Shown: in pieces, positions 1 to 9,603 of the stretch | Layout of the letters: every line of letters begins with the position of its first letter | How positions within the stretch are numbered: position 1 is the stretch's first letter | Source: Bacteroidota bacterium | Lineage (GTDB): Bacteria; Bacteroidota; Bacteroidia; Palsa-948 | NCBI GenBank assembly: GCA_016195025.1 | Contig: JACQAL010000016.1 | Span: forward strand, 62,001-126,000 | DNA: 64,000 nt | Direction of reading: 5' to 3' | The notes under the pieces: generated by a model | The model's input: the letters and a program-made list of their open reading frames with translations, nothing else | What the model was told of the DNA's origin: nothing | The model's database searches: none | Position numbers and translations under genes: made by a program

Positions 1-1
1 A

Positions 2-1234
2 ATCCGTTCCACCGATGGAGGAAACAGTTGGTCGTTCAATTATTCCGGAATGACAGTGAACTCAACTTACAGAGTTGCGCAGGGAACGAACGGAACTTTG
101 TATGCTGCTACTTCCGGCATTCACGATATGTACCAGAGCACGCGCTTAGCCGATGCGCAATTGGATGCCGCAGATGCAAGCGGAAAAATTTCTTACTCCA
201 CGGATAATGGTTTAACGTGGACGCAGCTTCATTCATTCGGCCATCCGGTTTTCTGGATTGCACTCGACCCGAATAATTCCAACCGCGCCTATGCGAGCGT
301 GATTCATTACGCAAGCGGAAGCGGAATTGGCGGAGTTTACATTTGCAATGACTTGAATAATCTTTCCACTTCCACCTGGACAAAACTTCCTGACCCACCG
401 AACACAGAAAAACATCCCGCGTGTTTGGTTGTGCTCAAGGATGGAAAATTAGTTGCAACTTTTTCCGGCAGAAGAAATTCTTCGGGAACTTTTACTGCGA
501 GTTCAGGTTGTTTTATCTATGACCCGGTCGCAAATTCCTGGACAAATGTTACCGACAACGGAATGAAATACTGGACAAAAGATATTGTGGTTGACCCGAA
601 TGATGTAACGCAAAACACATGGTATGTTGGTGTCTTCAGCGGATGGGGAGGGCCTCCGAATGGTTTGGGCGGCTTGTACAAAACCACCAACCGCGGAACA
701 TCGTGGACAAAACTTACGGGAACAACTCTTGACAGAGTAACTTCCTGCACCTTCAATCCAATGAACGCAAATGAAATTTATCTCACCACCGAAACGCAGG
801 GATTGTGGATGAGCAGCAATATAAATTCTCCTTCTCCAACTTTCAGCAACGTTGCGAATTATCCTTTCAGACAACCGGAAAGAGTTTTCTTCAATCCTTC
901 CAACACAAACGAAATGTGGGTTTCAAGTTTCGGAAACGGAATGAAAATGGGATTGATGAATCCGAATGGAGTTGCAGAGTTCAGCAATAACAATGAAGAA
1001 AGTTTTTTTGTTTATCCGAATCCTTCTAATGGAGCATTCGAAATTAAAAATGAAATCCCGATAGCTATCGGGATAAAAATTAAAAATGTGGAAGTGTACG
1101 ATGTGTTTGGAGAAAAAGTTTATTCTGAAAAAATTCTAAATACTAATTCCTTAATCCTGAATCTGGATTTATCGAATGGAATTTACTTTTTGAAAATCGG
1201 AAATTCGGTTAAGAAAATAGTAGTGCAAAAATAA
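2..1234 (+). CDS. T9SS-sorted protein with BNR/Asp-box repeats (5' end outside window)
   Basis: The reading frame is open from base 2, so the gene begins upstream; the first ATG at 50 is not the true start. Visible Asp-box (BNR) motifs include STDGGNSW at the window edge, STDNGLTWTQ and KTTNRGTSWTKL, as in sortilin/neuraminidase-type beta-propellers. The last ~75 residues form a type A T9SS sorting domain (YPNPSNG, VEVYDVFGEKVY, LSNGIYFLKI, ending KIVVQK), so the protein should be exported by Sec, cross the outer membrane by T9SS and be anchored or released. A 20-bp palindrome inside the sorting domain encodes IPIAIGI. The ligand or substrate of the propeller is unknown. Confidence 0.85.
   Translation: MRSTDGGNSWSFNYSGMTVNSTYRVAQGTNGTLYAATSGIHDMYQSTRLADAQLDAADASGKISYSTDNGLTWTQLHSFGHPVFWIALDPNNSNRAYASVIHYASGSGIGGVYICNDLNNLSTSTWTKLPDPPNTEKHPACLVVLKDGKLVATFSGRRNSSGTFTASSGCFIYDPVANSWTNVTDNGMKYWTKDIVVDPNDVTQNTWYVGVFSGWGGPPNGLGGLYKTTNRGTSWTKLTGTTLDRVTSCTFNPMNANEIYLTTETQGLWMSSNINSPSPTFSNVANYPFRQPERVFFNPSNTNEMWVSSFGNGMKMGLMNPNGVAEFSNNNEESFFVYPNPSNGAFEIKNEIPIAIGIKIKNVEVYDVFGEKVYSEKILNTNSLILNLDLSNGIYFLKIGNSVKKIVVQK
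1043..1088. repeat. Perfect palindrome with flanking direct repeats inside a coding region
   Basis: Bases 1055-1074 read ATCCCGATAGCTATCGGGAT, a perfect 20-bp palindrome in frame within the T9SS tail. The same 10-bp word ATTAAAAATG lies on both sides (1043-1052 and 1079-1088), 36 bp apart, i.e. exactly 12 codons. This looks like a small insertion with target duplication, but the A-rich flanks could match by chance. Confidence 0.7.
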
Positions 1235-1240
1235 TTTTCT

Positions 1241-1256
1241 CCCTTTAGGGTTTGGG
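1241..1256. repeat. Short GC-type palindrome plus G-tract after a stop codon
   Basis: CCCTTTAGGG followed by TTTGGG lies just after the stop codon of the preceding gene. It has the palindrome-plus-G-run layout of the GC-rich elements at 56443, 59814, 60189 and 61965, in a shorter form, and may act as a weak terminator. Confidence 0.4.
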
Positions 1257-1264
1257 TATCTGAT

Positions 1265-1828
1265 TTACACCGTAAGAATTTCTTTTTCTTTTCCCTCAAG
1301 ATATTTATCCACTTTTCCTATATATGAATCTGTCAGCTCCTGAATTTTTGCTTCCGCTTCTTTTGTTTCATCCTGAGTGAGCGCGGGCTTGGTTATTTTT
1401 TTTACCGCTTCATTTCCTTCCTGGCGCGCTTTGCGGATGCTCACCTTCGCATTCTCTCCTTCTGCTTTCGCTTTCTTCACCAAATCCTTTCTGCGTTCTT
1501 CCGTAAGTGCGGGAACATTTATAATCACTGCTGTTCCGTTGCTTCCCGGATTGAAACCAAGATTTGCTGCCTGTATCGCTTTCTGAATTGGTTCTATCAT
1601 GTTTTTTTCCCAGGGCTGAATCATCAGCGTGCGCGCTTCAGGAGCATTCACGTTAGCCACTTGATTCAATGGAGTCATGTTCCCGTAATAATCCACACGG
1701 ATACCATCCAGCATGGAAGGATTTGCTCTTCCCGTTCTGATTTTTGCGAGTTCCGTTTCAAGATGAGAGATGGCTTTGTCCATCTGTTCTTTTGTAGAAT
1801 CGATTGCGATTTGTGCGTTGGGGTTCAT
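1265..1828 (-). CDS. frr: Ribosome recycling factor
   Basis: A 187-residue protein of normal RRF length. It splits post-termination 70S ribosomes together with EF-G in the cytoplasm. The family signature RTGRANPSMLDGIRVDYYG (residues ~32-50) is present, followed by TPLNQVANV, FNPGSNGTAVIINVPALTEERR and a basic helical C-terminal half. The usual upstream partner pyrH is not adjacent; the next gene upstream is nrdA, separated by a terminator, so frr seems to have its own promoter (TAATTTTG at 1868-1875, or a box in the four-box TTCGT element at 1834-1864). The start ATG is the only sensible one. Confidence 0.97.
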   Translation of the reverse strand: MNPNAQIAIDSTKEQMDKAISHLETELAKIRTGRANPSMLDGIRVDYYGNMTPLNQVANVNAPEARTLMIQPWEKNMIEPIQKAIQAANLGFNPGSNGTAVIINVPALTEERRKDLVKKAKAEGENAKVSIRKARQEGNEAVKKITKPALTQDETKEAEAKIQELTDSYIGKVDKYLEGKEKEILTV

Positions 1829-1833
1829 GGGTT

Positions 1834-1864
1834 ACGAATAACGAATTGGCTACGAATATACGAA
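1834..1864 (-). promoter_or_regulatory. Four-box TTCGT element upstream of frr
   Basis: On the minus strand four TTCGT boxes (plus-strand ACGAA at 1834, 1841, 1852, 1860; spacings 7, 11, 8) lie 5 nt before the frr start. The 8-nt-spaced pair creates TATATTCG, a match to TAnnTTYG. The same layout precedes the genes starting at 23274, 24682, 26000 and, more loosely, 53718. Confidence 0.5.
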
Positions 1865-1867
1865 TAT

Positions 1868-1875
1868 CAAAATTA
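1868..1875 (-). promoter_or_regulatory. Bacteroidetes -7 box for frr
   Basis: The minus strand reads TAATTTTG, matching the Bacteroidetes -7 consensus TAnnTTTG. Transcription would start near 1861, giving a leader of about 33 nt made mostly of TTCGT boxes. Confidence 0.5.
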
Positions 1876-1889
1876 TACAAAACAAAAAA

Positions 1890-1911
1890 CCCTGACACTT
1901 TTTGTCAGGGC
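1890..1911 (-). terminator. Intrinsic terminator after nrdA
   Basis: On the minus strand a CCCTGACA stem with loop AAAAG and TGTCAGGG is followed by TTTTTTG. It sits 31 nt after the nrdA stop and separates nrdA from frr. Confidence 0.85.
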
Positions 1912-1941
1912 TTTTGAATTTTACTCTTGAATCTTTTGCTC

Positions 1942-4404
1942 TTAACCGGAACAACTCTCGCACGCATCCGGATTATCGAGCGAGCATGCGATTTGAGATA
2001 TAGAATCTTTTTCTTCGGATAACATTACATTATTTTCTTCACCAATAAAAGTATTTGCTCTTTCAGAAGCAACCACTACTTGTTGTTCAACTTCTGCGCC
2101 TTCACTGGCAACCGCTACTGCCGCTGCTACCGGCTGTTGCAACTTCGACTGGTCAACAGTAAATTTAATTGCGTCAGCCGCAGATTTTGTGCGCAGATAA
2201 TACATGCCGGTCTTCAAACCTTTTTTCCATGCATAAAAGTGCATGGAAGTAAGTTTAGCGAAGTTGGCATTCTCAATAAATAAATTCAGCGATTGCGATT
2301 GACAAATGTATGCTCCGCGGTCAGCCGCCATATCAATGATGGCTTTTTGTTTCACTTCCCAAACGGTTTTGTAAAGTACTTTGAGGTCTTCCGGAATTTC
2401 TTCGACGTTCTGAACAGAACCGTTTCCGGCAATAATTTTATTTTTCAGCGTTTCGTTCCATAATTTTCTTTTCACTAAATCTTTCAGAAGATATTTATTC
2501 ACCACCACAAATTCTCCGGACAAAGTTCTGCGCGTGTAAATGTTGGATGTGAACGGTTCGAAGCATTCATTGTTGCCGAGAATTTGCGAAGTGGAAGCAG
2601 TGGGCATTGGCGCAAGCAGAAGGGAATTTCTCACTCCGTATTTTTTCACCTCGGTTTTCAATTCTGTCCAGTTCCAGCGCGAAGAAGGAGTTACATCCCA
2701 CATATCGTACTGGAAAATTCCTTTCGACACAGGCGAGCCCTCGTAGGTTTCATACGCTCCGAATTGTTTTGCCTGCTCTTTTGATTCCGTCATCGAAGCG
2801 AAATAAATCGTCTCGAAAATTTCCGCGTTGAGTGCGCGCGCTTCTTCCGATTCAAAAGATAATCCTAAGAGACAGAAAGTATCCGCCAATCCCTGAATTC
2901 CCAAACCAATCGGGCGATGGCGCATATTTGATTTTCTTGCTTCGGGAACGGGATAATAATTTTCGTCAATGATGCGGTTGAGATTTTTTGTAGCCGCACG
3001 CGTCACCTCATACAAGCGCTGATGGTCAAATTCACCATTGATAACAAATCTTGGCAACGCGAGCGAAGCAAGATTGCAAACCGCCACTTCATCCGTAGCA
3101 GTGTACTCAATAATTTCCGTGCAGAGGTTGGAAGATTTTATCGTTCCGAGATTTTGCTGATTCGATTTGCGGTTTGCCGCATCCTTATATAACAGGTAGG
3201 GATTTCCGGTTTCAATCTGCGCCTGCAAAATTGCATTCCAGAGTTCGCGCGCTTCAATTGTTTTTCTTCCTTTTCCTTCCGCTTCATATTTTTCATAGAG
3301 CGTTTCAAATTTTTCTCCCCAGGAATCATAAAGCCCGGGCGCTTCGTTCGGACAGAACAAAGTCCATTTGCCGTTTGCTTCCACGCGCTTCATAAATAAA
3401 TCCGAAATCCAGAGAGCGAGAAACAAATCGCGCGCGCGGTTTTCTTCTTTGCCGGTATTTTTTCTCAATTCGAGGAAATCAAAAATATCAGAGTGCCATG
3501 GCTCCAGATAAATTGCAAAACTTCCTTTTCGCTTTCCTCCGCCCTGGTCAACATAACGCGCGGTGTCGTTGAACACGCGCAGCATCGGAATAATTCCGTT
3601 CGATGTTCCGTTCGTTCCGCGGATGTAAGAACCCGTTGCGCGGATGTTGTGAATGCTTAAACCGATTCCGCCTGCGCTCTGGGAAATTTTTGCGCATTGT
3701 TTGAGCGTGTTGTAAATTCCTTCGATGCTGTCGTCCTGCATTGTCAAAAGAAAACACGAAGACATCTGTGGCTTGGGAGTTCCCGCGTTGAATAAAGTTG
3801 GCGTAGCGTGCGTGAACCAACGCTCGCTCATCAGGTTGTAAGTTTCGATTGCGGAGTCAATATCTTTTTTGTGAATGCCGATGGCAACGCGCATCAGCAT
3901 ATGCTGCGGGCGCTCGGCAACTTTTCCGTTTAACTTCAGAAGATAAGAACGCTCCAACGTTTTAAATCCAAAATAATCGTAACCAAAATCTCTGTCATAT
4001 ATAATAGTAGAGTCAAGCACCTCGGCATTCTGCATAATAATTTCGTAAACATCTTCGGCAAGCAGCGGGGCTTTCTTTCCGGTCTTCGGGTCAATGTAAT
4101 TGAAGAGCGCTTCCATTGTTTTTGAAAACGACTTCTGCGTGTTCTTGTGCAGGTTGCTCACCGCAATTCGCGAAGCAAGCGAACCGTATTCAGGATGAGT
4201 TGTTGTGAGCGAAGCCGCGACTTCCGCAGCAAGATTGTCGAGTTCCGATGTGGTTACTCCATCGAAAATCCCTTCAATCACTTTCATCGCCACTTTTACC
4301 GGTTCAACGGTTGTGTCCAAGCCGTAACAAAGTTTTTGGATTCGCGCAGTGATTTTGTCAAACTTCACTGATTCTTTTCTGCCATCACGTTTTACTACAA
4401 ACAT
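1942..4404 (-). CDS. nrdA: Ribonucleoside-diphosphate reductase, alpha (catalytic) subunit
   Basis: An 820-residue class I large subunit that reduces NDPs to dNDPs. An N-terminal ATP-cone (residues ~1-93, [16 protein letters not shown]) gives allosteric activity control. The 10-stranded barrel carries Cys217 (MSSCFLL) and the active-site loop NLCTEI with Asn426, Cys428 and Glu430. The C-terminal tail ends DACESCSG with the redox pair Cys815/Cys818 that is re-reduced by thioredoxin or glutaredoxin. A low-complexity Ala/Val/Glu linker (~750-790) precedes this tail. It lies 118 nt downstream of nrdB on the same strand, so the two are probably cotranscribed or coregulated. Confidence 0.98.
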   Translation of the reverse strand: MFVVKRDGRKESVKFDKITARIQKLCYGLDTTVEPVKVAMKVIEGIFDGVTTSELDNLAAEVAASLTTTHPEYGSLASRIAVSNLHKNTQKSFSKTMEALFNYIDPKTGKKAPLLAEDVYEIIMQNAEVLDSTIIYDRDFGYDYFGFKTLERSYLLKLNGKVAERPQHMLMRVAIGIHKKDIDSAIETYNLMSERWFTHATPTLFNAGTPKPQMSSCFLLTMQDDSIEGIYNTLKQCAKISQSAGGIGLSIHNIRATGSYIRGTNGTSNGIIPMLRVFNDTARYVDQGGGKRKGSFAIYLEPWHSDIFDFLELRKNTGKEENRARDLFLALWISDLFMKRVEANGKWTLFCPNEAPGLYDSWGEKFETLYEKYEAEGKGRKTIEARELWNAILQAQIETGNPYLLYKDAANRKSNQQNLGTIKSSNLCTEIIEYTATDEVAVCNLASLALPRFVINGEFDHQRLYEVTRAATKNLNRIIDENYYPVPEARKSNMRHRPIGLGIQGLADTFCLLGLSFESEEARALNAEIFETIYFASMTESKEQAKQFGAYETYEGSPVSKGIFQYDMWDVTPSSRWNWTELKTEVKKYGVRNSLLLAPMPTASTSQILGNNECFEPFTSNIYTRRTLSGEFVVVNKYLLKDLVKRKLWNETLKNKIIAGNGSVQNVEEIPEDLKVLYKTVWEVKQKAIIDMAADRGAYICQSQSLNLFIENANFAKLTSMHFYAWKKGLKTGMYYLRTKSAADAIKFTVDQSKLQQPVAAAVAVASEGAEVEQQVVVASERANTFIGEENNVMLSEEKDSISQIACSLDNPDACESCSG

Positions 4405-4522
4405 TTTTTAAATCTTTTTTGTTTAATCGAAAGTTAGTGATTATTTTTTTATTTTCCTATGAAAAGGGAAAAGATTTCCTCTGTCGATTGTTAATTTCGT
4501 TTAAGGTTTTTCTTTTAAAAAT

Positions 4523-5497
4523 TTAGAACTCCTCGTCCAGTGAAAAGATGTTGTCCTTTTTGTCTGCGCGAACGCCCGCTTTCTGGTATTCCGCAACACG
4601 CTTCTCAAAAAAGTTTGTCTTGCCCTGCAGTGAAATGGTTTCCATAAAGTCAAACGGATTTGTCACGTTATATGCTTTTTCACATCCGAGCGCATTCAAT
4701 AATCTGTCGGCCACAAACGAAATATACTGGCACATCATATCCGCATTCATTCCGATAAGTTTTACGGGGATCGCATCGCGGACAAATTCGTGCTCAATTG
4801 TTACAGCGCTCGTAATAATTTCTCTCACTCTTTCTTTCGGCAATTGATTTTTCAATTTCGAGTAAAGCAGGCAAGCGAAATCGCAATGCAAACCTTCATC
4901 GCGCGAAATAAGTTCATTTGAAAAACTTAAGCCCGGCATCAACCCGCGTTTCTTCAGCCAGAAAATGGAACAGAAACTTCCTGAAAAGAAAATTCCTTCC
5001 ACCGCAGCAAAAGCAATGAGGCGCTCTGCAAAACTTCCGTTGCCGATATATTTCAAAGCCCACTCCGCTTTTTTTCCAACGCAAGGAACAGTATCCACCG
5101 CGTGAAAGAGATAATCTTTTTCTTTCGCATCCTTTATATAGGTATCAATGAGCAGCGAGTAAGTTTCGGAGTGAATGTTCTCAATCATAATCTGAAAACC
5201 GTAGAAGCAGCGCGCTTCGGGCCACTGCACTTCGCGCATAAAATTCACCGCGAGGTTTTCGTTCACGATTCCATCGCTTGCCGCAAAAAACGCGAGCACG
5301 TGCTTGACGAAATGCTTTTCATCGTTGTTGAGTTTGTTTTCCCAATCCTGAATGTCGGGCGACAAATCAATTTCTTCAGCAGTCCAGAAACTTGCTTCGG
5401 CTTTTTTGTACATATCCCAGATGTCGTGGTGCTGGATGGGGAACAACACGAAGCGGTCTTTGTTCTCCTGTAGGATTGGCTCTGATTCTTTGCTCAT
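4523..5497 (-). CDS. nrdB: Ribonucleoside-diphosphate reductase, beta (radical) subunit
   Basis: A 324-residue ferritin-like subunit that houses the diiron/tyrosyl radical site. The helix with Glu106, His109 and the likely radical Tyr113 (ENIHSETY) is visible. Other parts of the metal site include [10 protein letters not shown] near residue 37 and TIEHEFVRD near residue 230. The C-terminus [10 protein letters not shown] is the acidic tail that docks on NrdA. Gene order is nrdB then nrdA, unlike the nrdA-nrdB order of E. coli. I see no obvious paired NrdR box, though the upstream gap is very AT-rich and cannot be read confidently. Confidence 0.97.
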   Translation of the reverse strand: MSKESEPILQENKDRFVLFPIQHHDIWDMYKKAEASFWTAEEIDLSPDIQDWENKLNNDEKHFVKHVLAFFAASDGIVNENLAVNFMREVQWPEARCFYGFQIMIENIHSETYSLLIDTYIKDAKEKDYLFHAVDTVPCVGKKAEWALKYIGNGSFAERLIAFAAVEGIFFSGSFCSIFWLKKRGLMPGLSFSNELISRDEGLHCDFACLLYSKLKNQLPKERVREIITSAVTIEHEFVRDAIPVKLIGMNADMMCQYISFVADRLLNALGCEKAYNVTNPFDFMETISLQGKTNFFEKRVAEYQKAGVRADKKDNIFSLDEEF

Positions 5498-5551
5498 TTT
5501 GAAGTGAAAATTTTTTGTTGTTATCTGAATTTTTTCTTGTCGGGGGCTGAA

Positions 5552-5585
5552 AAACCCCGCACAAAATTTTTTCTATGCGGGGTTT
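5552..5585 (-). terminator. Intrinsic terminator downstream of dprA
   Basis: AAACCCCGCA (5552-5561) pairs with TGCGGGGTTT (5576-5585). On the minus strand the stem is followed by TTTTTCAG. It lies between the end of dprA and the start of nrdB. It also resembles the AAACCCC/GGGGTTT palindrome at 58323-58339. Confidence 0.7.
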
Positions 5586-5735
5586 CAATGTTGAAGCAAA
5601 TATTTCGAAAAATATTTTTACAAAAACATTTTTTCAATCAACATTTCAACTAAGTTTTGAACAAGCGATTATTTTTCTTTGTTTGAAAAGTTTTTGAAGA
5701 AAAATTTTTCTAATTCAAAAAAATATTTAGTTCAA

Positions 5736-6851
5736 CTAATTATTCAACTCATATATTTTTCCCGGAAGCAACTTTATCACTCCTGAAAATTCTAAATTAA
5801 GAAGAAGTGATGCGGTTTTGCTCATCGGAAGATTGCTTGCTATGCTTAATTCGTCTATGTGCACGCCTTTTTTCTCTTTCAATAAATTTACGATTAATTC
5901 TTCTTCGCCCGACAGGTTTTTGAAAAGTTCCTGTTGGATTTGTTTTGGTTTTTTGGATTCCACATCCCAGTTCAAAGTTTTTATCACATCCTCTGCCGAT
6001 TGAATCAGCATCGCTTTGTTCGCTTTGATAAGCAGATTGCAACCTTCGGAAGAAATTTCATCCAACCTTCCCGGCACTGCAAACACTTCGCGGTTGTACG
6101 AGTTGGCAATGTCGGCAGTAATCAGCGAGCCGCCTGATTTTTTTGATTCAATCACGATTGTTGCATCGGAGAGCCCGGCAACAATTCTGTTTCTTCTCGG
6201 AAAAAATTCGGGGACCATTTCTGTTTTAGAAATAAATTCGGTGAGCAGTCCGCCTTGTCCGGTCATTTGCTTTGCCGTTTGAGTATGAACCTCGGGGTAG
6301 AGCAAATCCAATCCATGCGCGAGAACTGCAACGGTGGATAAATTATTTTTCAGCGATGCGCGGTGCGAAACAATATCAATTCCATACGCAAGCCCGCTGA
6401 CTATGAGCGGAGAAAACGGAGAAAGTTCTTCAATAATTTTTTCTGTAATCTTTTTTCCGTATGAAGTAGCGCTTCTTGTCCCTACAATGCTGATAATTTT
6501 TTCCGCATTCAAATCAGCGTTACCTTTATAATAGAGTATAACCGGAGCATCTTCGCATTGCTTCAACCGGAAAGGAAAAGTTTTCTCCGTGAAAAAAAAC
6601 GGAGTGATGTTTTCTTTTTCAATAAATTTAATTTCTTCTTCGGCTCGCTTCAGTGCATCTCTTTGAATTTCTCCGTTTGAAATCACGTCCATCAGAATAG
6701 TTCCGATACCGGGAATTTTTTCCAGTTTATTTTTTTTTGCTTTAAAAACTTCTTCCGCGCTTCCGCAATAAGCAACAAGATTTTTTGCGGTAATGCTTCC
6801 AACGCCCGGCAAAAGGGTTATACCTATATTATATATGAGTTGGTCTTTCAA
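5736..6851 (-). CDS. dprA: DNA-processing protein DprA/Smf
   Basis: A 371-residue protein that binds incoming single-stranded DNA and loads RecA during natural transformation. An N-terminal helix-hairpin-helix region (KIPGIGTILMD, ~45-55) precedes the Rossmann-fold DprA core, with IVGTRSATSYG, SGLAYGIDIVSHRASL, AVLAHGLDLLYP and ITADIANSYNREVFAVPG. A C-terminal winged-helix domain (~300-371, VHIDELSIASNLPMSKTASLL) is present. The start is close to a divergently transcribed TonB receptor. Together with yifB (a comM relative) at 15460 it hints at competence, although no uptake genes are in this window. Confidence 0.96.
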   Translation of the reverse strand: MKDQLIYNIGITLLPGVGSITAKNLVAYCGSAEEVFKAKKNKLEKIPGIGTILMDVISNGEIQRDALKRAEEEIKFIEKENITPFFFTEKTFPFRLKQCEDAPVILYYKGNADLNAEKIISIVGTRSATSYGKKITEKIIEELSPFSPLIVSGLAYGIDIVSHRASLKNNLSTVAVLAHGLDLLYPEVHTQTAKQMTGQGGLLTEFISKTEMVPEFFPRRNRIVAGLSDATIVIESKKSGGSLITADIANSYNREVFAVPGRLDEISSEGCNLLIKANKAMLIQSAEDVIKTLNWDVESKKPKQIQQELFKNLSGEEELIVNLLKEKKGVHIDELSIASNLPMSKTASLLLNLEFSGVIKLLPGKIYELNN

Positions 6852-6874
6852 GATTTTCTCTTTGAATCTTTTTT

Positions 6875-6882
6875 TACTTTTG
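6875..6882 (+). promoter_or_regulatory. Bacteroidetes -7 box for the TonB receptor
   Basis: TACTTTTG matches TAnnTTTG and lies 36 nt before the receptor ATG. A TTTG at 6861 is too close to be the -33 box. Confidence 0.4.
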
Positions 6883-6918
6883 TTCTAATTAAACGGAATA
6901 GTCCGCAAATTTATAATA

Positions 6919-9390
6919 ATGCTAAAACGATTACTTCCTCTATTATTCTTTTTTCCATTTTGCTTTCTTGCGGCACAGGATATTTCCACTTTGCAGGAAG
7001 GAACTCTGAAGGGAAAAATTGCCGATGCAAAAACAGGAGATGGACTTGGCGGTGTAAGTATTTACATTGATGGGAAAGGCGCAACGGTTTCCGATACAAG
7101 CGGAAATTATAAAACACAATGCCCCACCGGAACTCATTCAGTGGAATTTAAATTTATCGGCTACAGCACTGTGATTCATAAAGTAGATATTAAAGAAAAT
7201 GAAACCATGTTGCTTAACCTTTCGCTTTCTGTTGAAGCAACAGAACTCGGCACCGTGGTGGTTTCCGCAGGAAAGTTTGAACAAAAGTTAGAAGAGGTTA
7301 CTGTTTCTATGGAAGTGATGAAACAGGAACTGGTGGAAAATAAAAATACAACAAGCATGGAAGATTTCATGCAGCAATGCCCGGGCGTGAATATTCTTGA
7401 CGGGCAGGCAAACATTCGCGGAGGAAGCGGCTTCAGTTACGGAGCCGGAACACGTGTTTTGGTTCTGGTGGATGATTTGCCGCTCATCACTGCCGATGCA
7501 GGCGATGTGAAATGGGATTTTATTCCCATAGAAAATATTGAGCAGGTGGAAGTAATCAAAGGCGCGTCATCGGCTCTGTTCGGTTCTTCAGCAATGAACG
7601 GTGTAATTAATTTCCGTACAAAATATCCCAAAGATACTGCGCATACCAGCGTGAGTTTATCATCGGGCTTTTACGATAATCCCAGGCGCGACACGCTTCG
7701 CTGGTGGAAAAATCAAAATCCTATTTTCAGCAACGCTTCTTTTTTTCATTCACGACAGATAAAAAATCTGGATGTGACTGTAGGAGGTAATGCCTTTTCC
7801 GATGGAGGTTACCGCCAGCTGGAATCCACGCAACGTTATCGCGCCAATTTCGGATTGCGTTACCGGTTTCAGAAAATAAAAGGATTAGCGGTGGGCCTGA
7901 ACGGAAACTACATGGACACCCATGGCGGCTACTTTATTTTATGGAAGAGCGGTGACTCTGCTTACTATCCCCGTGGCGGCAGTGTCAGTGACTATCACAC
8001 TGTTCGCGCTACGATAGATCCGTATATCACCTACTTTACTCCGAACGGAAACAAGCATAGTTTACGCACGCGTTATTATTTCACGAACAATACCAATAAT
8101 ACCAACCAGCAATCCATTTCAAAAGTTTTGTACGGAGAGTACCAGTATCAACTTCACCTGAAAAAAGAACTGACCATTACAAGCGGAATTTCAGAAACCC
8201 ATTCAGAAGTTATTTCGGAATCTTCTACTACCGATTCGCTTGATGCCAACGGAAAACCCACAGGGAAACAAATCACCGTTGCTCCTTTATATGGAAACCA
8301 TTCCAGCACCAACACGGGTGTGTTCACACAGCTCGATAAAAAATTTAACCGGCTGATAGTTTCGCTGGGCCTGCGCGGAGAATATTTTAAAGTGGATACG
8401 GCCCAAACAAAATATTCTTTTACGTTGGGAAAAAATACAAGCACACTTCCGGTTTACCCGGTGATGAGAGCGGGAGTGAATTACCATCTCTTTTCTCATA
8501 CATGGCTCCGTTCTTCCTACGGGCAGGGTTATCGCTTTCCCAGCGTGGCAGAAAAATTTATTTCCACGAACGTGAACGGGCTGCAAATTCTTCCCAACCC
8601 GCAACTTCAACCGGAAACAGGATGGAGCGCAGAAATAGGTGCCAAGCAGGATTTTAAAATCAGGAACTTCCGCGGCTATGTGGATGTGGCGGGTTTCTGG
8701 CAGGAATATAAAAACATGATGGAATTTACTTTTGATTATTGGTGCCCGCAAGACAGCGTAAAGAAACTTACGGGTGGAAATCTTAATTTCTTGGAAGAGT
8801 CCAATTTGCTTGCGTATGTGCTTAAAAGTTTTGGCGCAAAGTCAATCAATGTGGGACACACGCAAATTAAAGGCGAAGAAATTACAATGACAGGCGAAGG
8901 AATGATTGGCAAAGTGAAATTATCTATGATAGGCGGATACACGCACATTCACCCCATTGACTTGGATTACGATTCTACCAAATCGGGCGGCACCTATAAA
9001 GGAAACATTTTGAAATACCGCTACGAGCACACGGCAAAATTTGATGTGCAGGCGGACTATAAAAAATTCAGCACAGGAATAAGCATGCGCTACAGCAGTT
9101 TCATGAAAAACATTGATGAAAGTTTTCAGAAGGAATTGCTCGTAGATGTTACGCAAGCGGTTTTTCCCAACTACCACACGAACTTTTATGTGTTGCCTGG
9201 GCTGAAAGAATACCGCGAGAAACATAACAAAGGAGATGTGGTGTTTGATTACCGCATATCCTATTGGATTTCGAAAACCGTGAAAACTTCTATTGTGGTA
9301 AATAATGTTTTCAACCGCGAATACATGGGGCGCCCGGGCGATGTGCAGCCGCCACGAACCTATGCAGTTGTGCTGAGCGCGAAGATTTAA
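6919..9390 (+). CDS. TonB-dependent outer-membrane receptor with carboxypeptidase-D-like domain
   Basis: An 823-residue protein with signal peptide (MLKRLLPLLFFFPFCFLAAQ). A CarboxypepD_reg-like beta-sandwich follows (~28-105, GKIADAKTGDGLGGVSIYIDG), then the plug (~120-230, MEDFMQQCPGVNILDG, NIRGGSGFSYGAGTRVLVLV, QVEVIKGASSALFGSSAMNG) and a 22-strand-type barrel ending GDVQPPRTYAVVLSAKI. It should import a ligand across the outer membrane using TonB/ExbBD energy. No SusD partner or substrate-binding neighbour is next to it, so the ligand (iron chelate, vitamin or peptide) cannot be told. The downstream gap holds only T9SS tail fragments. Confidence 0.93.
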   Translation: MLKRLLPLLFFFPFCFLAAQDISTLQEGTLKGKIADAKTGDGLGGVSIYIDGKGATVSDTSGNYKTQCPTGTHSVEFKFIGYSTVIHKVDIKENETMLLNLSLSVEATELGTVVVSAGKFEQKLEEVTVSMEVMKQELVENKNTTSMEDFMQQCPGVNILDGQANIRGGSGFSYGAGTRVLVLVDDLPLITADAGDVKWDFIPIENIEQVEVIKGASSALFGSSAMNGVINFRTKYPKDTAHTSVSLSSGFYDNPRRDTLRWWKNQNPIFSNASFFHSRQIKNLDVTVGGNAFSDGGYRQLESTQRYRANFGLRYRFQKIKGLAVGLNGNYMDTHGGYFILWKSGDSAYYPRGGSVSDYHTVRATIDPYITYFTPNGNKHSLRTRYYFTNNTNNTNQQSISKVLYGEYQYQLHLKKELTITSGISETHSEVISESSTTDSLDANGKPTGKQITVAPLYGNHSSTNTGVFTQLDKKFNRLIVSLGLRGEYFKVDTAQTKYSFTLGKNTSTLPVYPVMRAGVNYHLFSHTWLRSSYGQGYRFPSVAEKFISTNVNGLQILPNPQLQPETGWSAEIGAKQDFKIRNFRGYVDVAGFWQEYKNMMEFTFDYWCPQDSVKKLTGGNLNFLEESNLLAYVLKSFGAKSINVGHTQIKGEEITMTGEGMIGKVKLSMIGGYTHIHPIDLDYDSTKSGGTYKGNILKYRYEHTAKFDVQADYKKFSTGISMRYSSFMKNIDESFQKELLVDVTQAVFPNYHTNFYVLPGLKEYREKHNKGDVVFDYRISYWISKTVKTSIVVNNVFNREYMGRPGDVQPPRTYAVVLSAKI

Positions 9391-9402
9391 AATACGGCTC
9401 GG

Positions 9403-9498
9403 TTACTGTATCACCACTTTTTCAGTATAAATCTTGCTCTCGCCCTGCACCTTCACAAAATAAATTCCTTTGGGCTGGGAAGATAAATCAATGGTTGA
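9403..9498 (-). pseudogene. Orphan T9SS sorting-domain tail, copy 1
   Basis: Minus-strand translation ends TIDLSSQPKGIYFVKV ... IYTEKVVIQ followed by a stop codon, a textbook end of a T9SS type A domain. The frame upstream enters a heptad repeat and hits a stop at about 9526, so no gene body is attached. It is the 3' scrap of a lost secreted-protein gene. Confidence 0.75.
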
Positions 9499-9551
9499 TG
9501 GTTGATGGTTGATGTATTTCCATTAGCCATTAACCATTTTACATTATCCAT
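9489..9551. repeat. Heptanucleotide repeat array in opposed halves
   Basis: Nine consecutive 7-bp words keep perfect phase. The first four are of the type TGATGGT (9489-9516). The next five end in CAT (TTTCCAT, TAGCCAT, TAACCAT, TTTACAT, TATCCAT; 9517-9551) and are roughly the reverse complement of the first type. It overlaps T9SS scrap copy 1 and lies in the gap after the TonB receptor. Confidence 0.75.
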
Positions 9552-9555
9552 TCTG

Positions 9556-9600
9556 TTATTGTATCACCACCTTCTCCGTATAAACTTTTTTGGTTTTACA
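9556..9600 (-). pseudogene. Orphan T9SS tail, copy 2
   Basis: The minus strand reads KTKKVYTEKVVIQ then stop, nearly the same ending as copy 1. It is cut off upstream by the stop codon of copy 3. Confidence 0.65.
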
Positions 9601-9603
9601 GAT

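Noticed and set aside
1368-1392. CATCCTGAGTGAGCG in frr, similar to the PERSRR element
   Set aside because: It encodes the LTQDETKEAE region at a place where RRFs are normally conserved in character, so it is ordinary coding sequence.
5497-5735. NrdR boxes or a B12 riboswitch upstream of nrdB
   Set aside because: The region is AT-rich with only a terminator hairpin; no paired palindromic boxes or B12 box were visible.
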